A DNA stretch of 44,975 nt from Clostridia bacterium. Its GTDB lineage: Bacteria > Bacillota > Clostridia > Oscillospirales > Acutalibacteraceae. Both the position numbers and the translations under genes were made by a program. How positions within the stretch are numbered: the first letter of the stretch is position 1; the number at the start of each line of letters is the position of its first letter. Of the stretch, positions 42,013 to 44,975 are shown one piece after another. The stretch is from assembly GCA_017621885.1 (NCBI GenBank), contig JAGASD010000039.1:1-44975 (forward strand), in the 5' to 3' direction. The notes under the pieces are model-generated. The model was not told where the DNA came from. It saw only the letters and a program-made list of their open reading frames with translations, and made no database searches.

Positions 42013-43317
42013 GTGTCTGTTAAAATAATCGGTGTTGCAAACGGTGCTTACGGTGAAAGAGCCGGTATCGAAAGCGGTGATGAGCTTTTGAGCATAAACG
42101 GCAACGAGATATACGACGTTCTTGACTATCGCTTTTACATTCAGTCCAAAAAGCTTACTCTTGAGCTTTTGCGTAATGGTGAAAAGTATAAAACCAATAT
42201 CCGCAAAAGTGATGAATATGCAGATATAGGTCTCGAATTCAGCACATATTTAATGGATAAACAGCATTCCTGCAAAAACAAGTGCGTATTTTGTTTTGTG
42301 GACCAGATGCCCAAGGGTATGAGGGATACTCTTTATTTTAAAGACGATGACTCAAGAATGTCCTTCTTATTCGGCAATTATATAACTCTTACGGGTCTTT
42401 GTGAGCGTGAGGTACAGCGTATTATTGATATGCACATTTCACCCGTTAACATTTCAGTTCATACAATGAACCCTGAATTAAGAGTTCAAATGATGAAAAA
42501 TCCCCACGCAGGTGAGGTTTTAAGTATTCTTGACAGATTTTCCGAAAACGGGATTGAAATGAACACTCAGCTTGTTTTGTGTCCCGGGTTAAATGACGGG
42601 GACGAGCTCCGTTTTTCTTTAGAGGAGCTCTCTAAACTTTCTCCGTCTGTCAAGAGTATAGCGGCTGTGCCCGTTGGTCTCACAAAGTATCGTGACGGTT
42701 TGTATCCCTTAAGAACCTACACTAAAGAGGAAGCCGCCAATGTAATTGATATTATAGACGAGTTCAATGCTCATTTTGCTTATTTCAATGGCGGACAAAC
42801 CCTTGCTTACGCTTCGGATGAATTTTACCTCATAGCTGAAAGACCCTTACCCGATGCAGATTATTACGGTGAATTTGCGCAGCTTGATAACGGTGTGGGG
42901 ATGTGTGCACTTTTAAGAAGTGAATTTACCGACGCTCTTGCCGGCGAGAATTCAAGAGATATAAAAAGAAATATCACCATTGCCACAGGATATGCGGCTT
43001 ATGATTTATTGTGTGAGCTTTCCGGGAAAGCAGAAGAAAAATTCCCGGGCTTAAAAGTGAATGTTGTTAAGATTAAAAACGAGTTTTTTGGTGAGACTGT
43101 TACCGTTGCGGGATTGATAACGGGTGAAGACTTCAAAAATCAGCTGAAAGATATGCAGATGGGCGAAAAATTGCTTATTCCCCGCGTATGTCTTCGCAAC
43201 GAAGGGGATAAATTCCTTGATGACGTTACCATTGAAGAACTTTCGGAATATTTGAAAATTGATGTTTATGCTGTCGAAAATGACGGGTATAAGCTTTTAG
43301 ACTCTATAATTAACTGA
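42013..43317 (+). CDS. DUF512 radical SAM-like Fe-S protein
   Basis: 434 residues. A PDZ-like N-terminal domain (about 1-70; GAYGERAGIESGDELLSINGN) is followed by a radical-SAM-like domain whose Cx3Cx2C cluster motif is CKNKCVFCFVDQMPKGMRDT (about residues 91-98), and then DUF512. The family is widespread in Firmicutes and often adjacent to der, as here; the reaction is unknown. The start is GTG 42013 with GGTGGTGAT upstream; no ATG lies near. Conserved motifs include GNYITLTGLCEREVQRI and INISVHTMNPELR-like VNISVHTMNPELRVQMM. Confidence 0.92.
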   Translation: MSVKIIGVANGAYGERAGIESGDELLSINGNEIYDVLDYRFYIQSKKLTLELLRNGEKYKTNIRKSDEYADIGLEFSTYLMDKQHSCKNKCVFCFVDQMPKGMRDTLYFKDDDSRMSFLFGNYITLTGLCEREVQRIIDMHISPVNISVHTMNPELRVQMMKNPHAGEVLSILDRFSENGIEMNTQLVLCPGLNDGDELRFSLEELSKLSPSVKSIAAVPVGLTKYRDGLYPLRTYTKEEAANVIDIIDEFNAHFAYFNGGQTLAYASDEFYLIAERPLPDADYYGEFAQLDNGVGMCALLRSEFTDALAGENSRDIKRNITIATGYAAYDLLCELSGKAEEKFPGLKVNVVKIKNEFFGETVTVAGLITGEDFKNQLKDMQMGEKLLIPRVCLRNEGDKFLDDVTIEELSEYLKIDVYAVENDGYKLLDSIIN

Positions 43318-43333
43318 TAATGGAGGTGTTAGT

Positions 43334-44671
43334 ATGGCAAGACCTGTTGTTGCTATTGTAGGCAGACCTAATGTTGGTAAATCAACCTTGTTCAACAAGC
43401 TTACAGGAACAAGGCTTGCAATTGTTGATAACACACCGGGTGTTACCCGTGACCGCCTTTTCGGTGATTGCGAGTGGCTCGGACATAATATGTTGCTTGT
43501 TGATACAGGCGGTATTGAACCGTATTCAAACGATGTTATTCTTTCGCAAATGCGCCGTCAGGCACAGCTTGCTATTGACAGTGCAAATGTAATAATTCTT
43601 GTTACGGACGTGCGCGACGGTGTTGTGGCTACCGATGCTGAGGTTGCAACAATGCTTCAGAAAAGCGGTAAACCGATTGTTCTTGCAGTTAATAAATGTG
43701 ACTCTCTTGGTGCGCCGCCCCCCGAGCTTTATGAGTTTTATAACCTCGGTATTGGCGACCCCATTCCCGTTTCATCCGTTCACGGTCACGGTACGGGTGA
43801 TTTGCTTGACGAGGTGCTTAAACACTTGCCTGCAGAATACCTTGAAGATAATAATGATGAGGATGATTATATAAAGGTTGCCCTTATCGGTAAGCCTAAC
43901 GTTGGTAAATCATCGCTTGTGAATAAAATTATCGGTGAAGACAGAATGATTGTTTCTGATATTGCCGGTACAACACGCGATGCGACCGACAGCTTCGTTG
44001 AAAACAGCTACGGCAAGTTTATGTTTATTGACACCGCAGGCTTACGACGCAAATCAAAGGTTGACGATGCGGTTGAAAAATACAGCGTTTTAAGAACTGA
44101 TATGGCAGTTGAACGCTCCGATGTGTGCGTTATTATGATAGATGCTCTTGAAGGCTTTACCGAGCAGGACAGTAAGGTTGCAGGAAGAGCACTTGAGCAG
44201 GGTAAGGGCTGTATTATTGCGGTTAATAAGTGGGATGCCTATGAAAAAGACGGCAGAACAATGGACTCTTACCGCAAACAACTTATGAAGGATTTTTCAT
44301 TTATGTCCTTTGCACCCATTATATTTATTTCTGCAAAAACAGGGCAGAGGGTAGACAGACTTTATGAGCTTATAAAGTTTGTTGATACACAGAATGCAAT
44401 GCGAATTAAAACGGGTCAGCTCAATGAGATTCTTGCGGCGGCAACTCTCCGTGTACAACCGCCTACGGATAAGGGCAAGCGCCTAAAAATATTCTATATG
44501 ACTCAGGCATCAACAAGACCCCCGACATTCGTATGCTTCGTTAACAGCGCAGAGCTGTTTCATTACAGCTATCAGCGTTATATTGAAAACCAGATTCGTG
44601 AGGTTTACGGACTTGAAGGCACACCCGTGCGCTTCGTAATCCGCGAACGTGATGAGAAAAGCAGACATTGA
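43334..44671 (+). CDS. der: Ribosome biogenesis GTPase Der (EngA)
   Basis: 445 residues, full length. Der carries two GTPase domains and a KH-like domain and is needed for 50S assembly. Domain 1: [14 protein letters not shown] (G1), DTGG (G3), NKCD (G4). Domain 2: GKPNVGKSSLVNKI, DTAG, NKWD. The KH-like C-terminal domain includes RVQPPTDKGKRLKIFYMTQA and HYSYQRYIENQIREVYGLEG. ATG 43334 follows GGAGGTG. Sixteen bases after the DUF512 gene. Confidence 0.98.
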   Translation: MARPVVAIVGRPNVGKSTLFNKLTGTRLAIVDNTPGVTRDRLFGDCEWLGHNMLLVDTGGIEPYSNDVILSQMRRQAQLAIDSANVIILVTDVRDGVVATDAEVATMLQKSGKPIVLAVNKCDSLGAPPPELYEFYNLGIGDPIPVSSVHGHGTGDLLDEVLKHLPAEYLEDNNDEDDYIKVALIGKPNVGKSSLVNKIIGEDRMIVSDIAGTTRDATDSFVENSYGKFMFIDTAGLRRKSKVDDAVEKYSVLRTDMAVERSDVCVIMIDALEGFTEQDSKVAGRALEQGKGCIIAVNKWDAYEKDGRTMDSYRKQLMKDFSFMSFAPIIFISAKTGQRVDRLYELIKFVDTQNAMRIKTGQLNEILAAATLRVQPPTDKGKRLKIFYMTQASTRPPTFVCFVNSAELFHYSYQRYIENQIREVYGLEGTPVRFVIRERDEKSRH

Positions 44672-44672
44672 T

Positions 44673-44705
44673 AAAAAACCGTCTGCCGAAGCAGACGGTT
44701 TTTTT
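44673..44705 (+). terminator. Terminator of der
   Basis: A 14-bp stem AAAAAACCGTCTGC/GCAGACGGTTTTTT with loop CGAA, seven T at the end. Confidence 0.92.
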
Positions 44706-44706
44706 A

Positions 44707-44975
44707 AATTAGGAATTAGGAATTTTGGAACGCTGACGCGTTGATTGTATATAATGCGGAATGCGAAGTGAAGTTGCGGTGGTGCGAAGCCTATCCTCCT
44801 TGCCGCTCGCGGGAGGGAGGGGGACCGCCCTTGCACTAACTTTCTCGTTAGATTTTCTGAAAAGCGCGATATTAAGTATTTATTACAATCGTGTTTTGTC
44901 GGGGTGGTGGAAGGTGTAATTATCGCAAATCATAATACCGCTTGCGCGGTGGTACCTTCCACCATTCCGCCCGAA
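44707..44975. repeat. Palindromic, heptamer-ended repeat element (copy B, cut by window edge)
   Basis: Non-coding. It begins with AATTAGG heptamers directly after the der terminator, then the GGAACGCTGACGCGTTGATT hairpin (stem 44729-44733 with 44738-44742). A GCGG...CCGC block (44773-44829) ends in GGGAGGGAGGGGGACCGCCC. Further right is a nested palindrome: GGTGGAAGGT (44906-44915) with ACCTTCCACC (44954-44963), enclosing ACCGCTTGCGCGGT (44937-44950). The first two thirds match the plan of copy A (31253-31624). Confidence 0.7.

Overview
The window is a chromosomal segment of an endospore-forming, low-to-moderate-GC Firmicute of the class Clostridia. The style resembles uncultured gut Oscillospirales/Ruminococcaceae-type genomes, but no species can be named. 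The evidence is a gerA-type germinant receptor operon, a complete spoIIIAA-AH operon, spoIIID, gpr and spoIIP, Gram-positive ribosome binding sites (AGGAGG/GAGGTG) and frequent GTG/TTG starts. Nearly everything is chromosomal housekeeping. There is no phage, no rRNA or tRNA gene and no CRISPR array. The accessory parts are a three-gene SDR dehydrogenase cassette, a lone DUF4143 ATPase and several small non-coding repeat elements.

Layout. 1-500: non-coding repeat zone with three CGTAGGG palindromes and two tandem REP-like units. 516-1571 (-): YetF/DUF421 and DUF4363 membrane proteins. 1668-5417 (+): gerAA-gerAB-gerAC, then a ROK-family sugar kinase and a GmhA-like SIS isomerase (to 7103). 7175-13618 (-): an apparent four-gene operon, yfhO-like, comM/yifB, ktrB, ktrA. 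13785-18480 (+): spoIIIAA to spoIIIAH. 18646-22178 (+): three consecutive SDR genes behind a near-consensus promoter. 22357-23586 (+): DUF4143 ATPase, followed by a repeat remnant and spoIIID behind a sigma-E-like promoter. 24215-24961 (+): a lipoprotein with an internal duplication. 25006-26004 (-): a WYL regulator, divergent from mreB-polA-rimI-tsaD (26158-31257, +). 31253-31624: a palindromic repeat element. 31660-33002 (-): trmL and a pyridoxal kinase. 33215-34454 (+): a small membrane protein and a PdaA-like deacetylase. 34502-35596 (-): ychF. 35729-37946 (+): gpr, spoIIP and a 57-residue membrane protein. 38088-39887 (+): pgi and a small P-loop protein. 39956-41053 (-): DUF2804. 41210-44671 (+): yceD(DUF177)-rpmF-DUF512 radical SAM-der. 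44706-44975: a second copy of the palindromic repeat element, cut by the window edge.

How the genes work together. The sporulation genes span engulfment (SpoIIP), the mother-cell/forespore channel (SpoIIIA proteins), mother-cell regulation (SpoIIID), SASP degradation (Gpr) and germinant sensing (GerA). The rest supports potassium homeostasis (KtrAB), cell shape (MreB), DNA repair/replication (PolA), tRNA modification (TsaD, TrmL), ribosome assembly and function (RimI, L32, YceD, Der, YchF) and glycolysis (Pgi).

The most unusual items are four. (1) The SDR triplet, whose first member carries a C-terminal module resembling a treble-clef zinc ribbon with degraded ligands. (2) Dispersed palindromic repeats whose stems change while pairing is kept. 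(3) A 13-bp perfect inverted repeat that places the -35 boxes of the WYL regulator and mreB head to head. (4) Leader hairpins whose 3' arm holds the ribosome binding site and whose T-run runs into a TTG start codon (gpr and the ROK gene). All functional statements come from reading sequence and translations. No database search was run.
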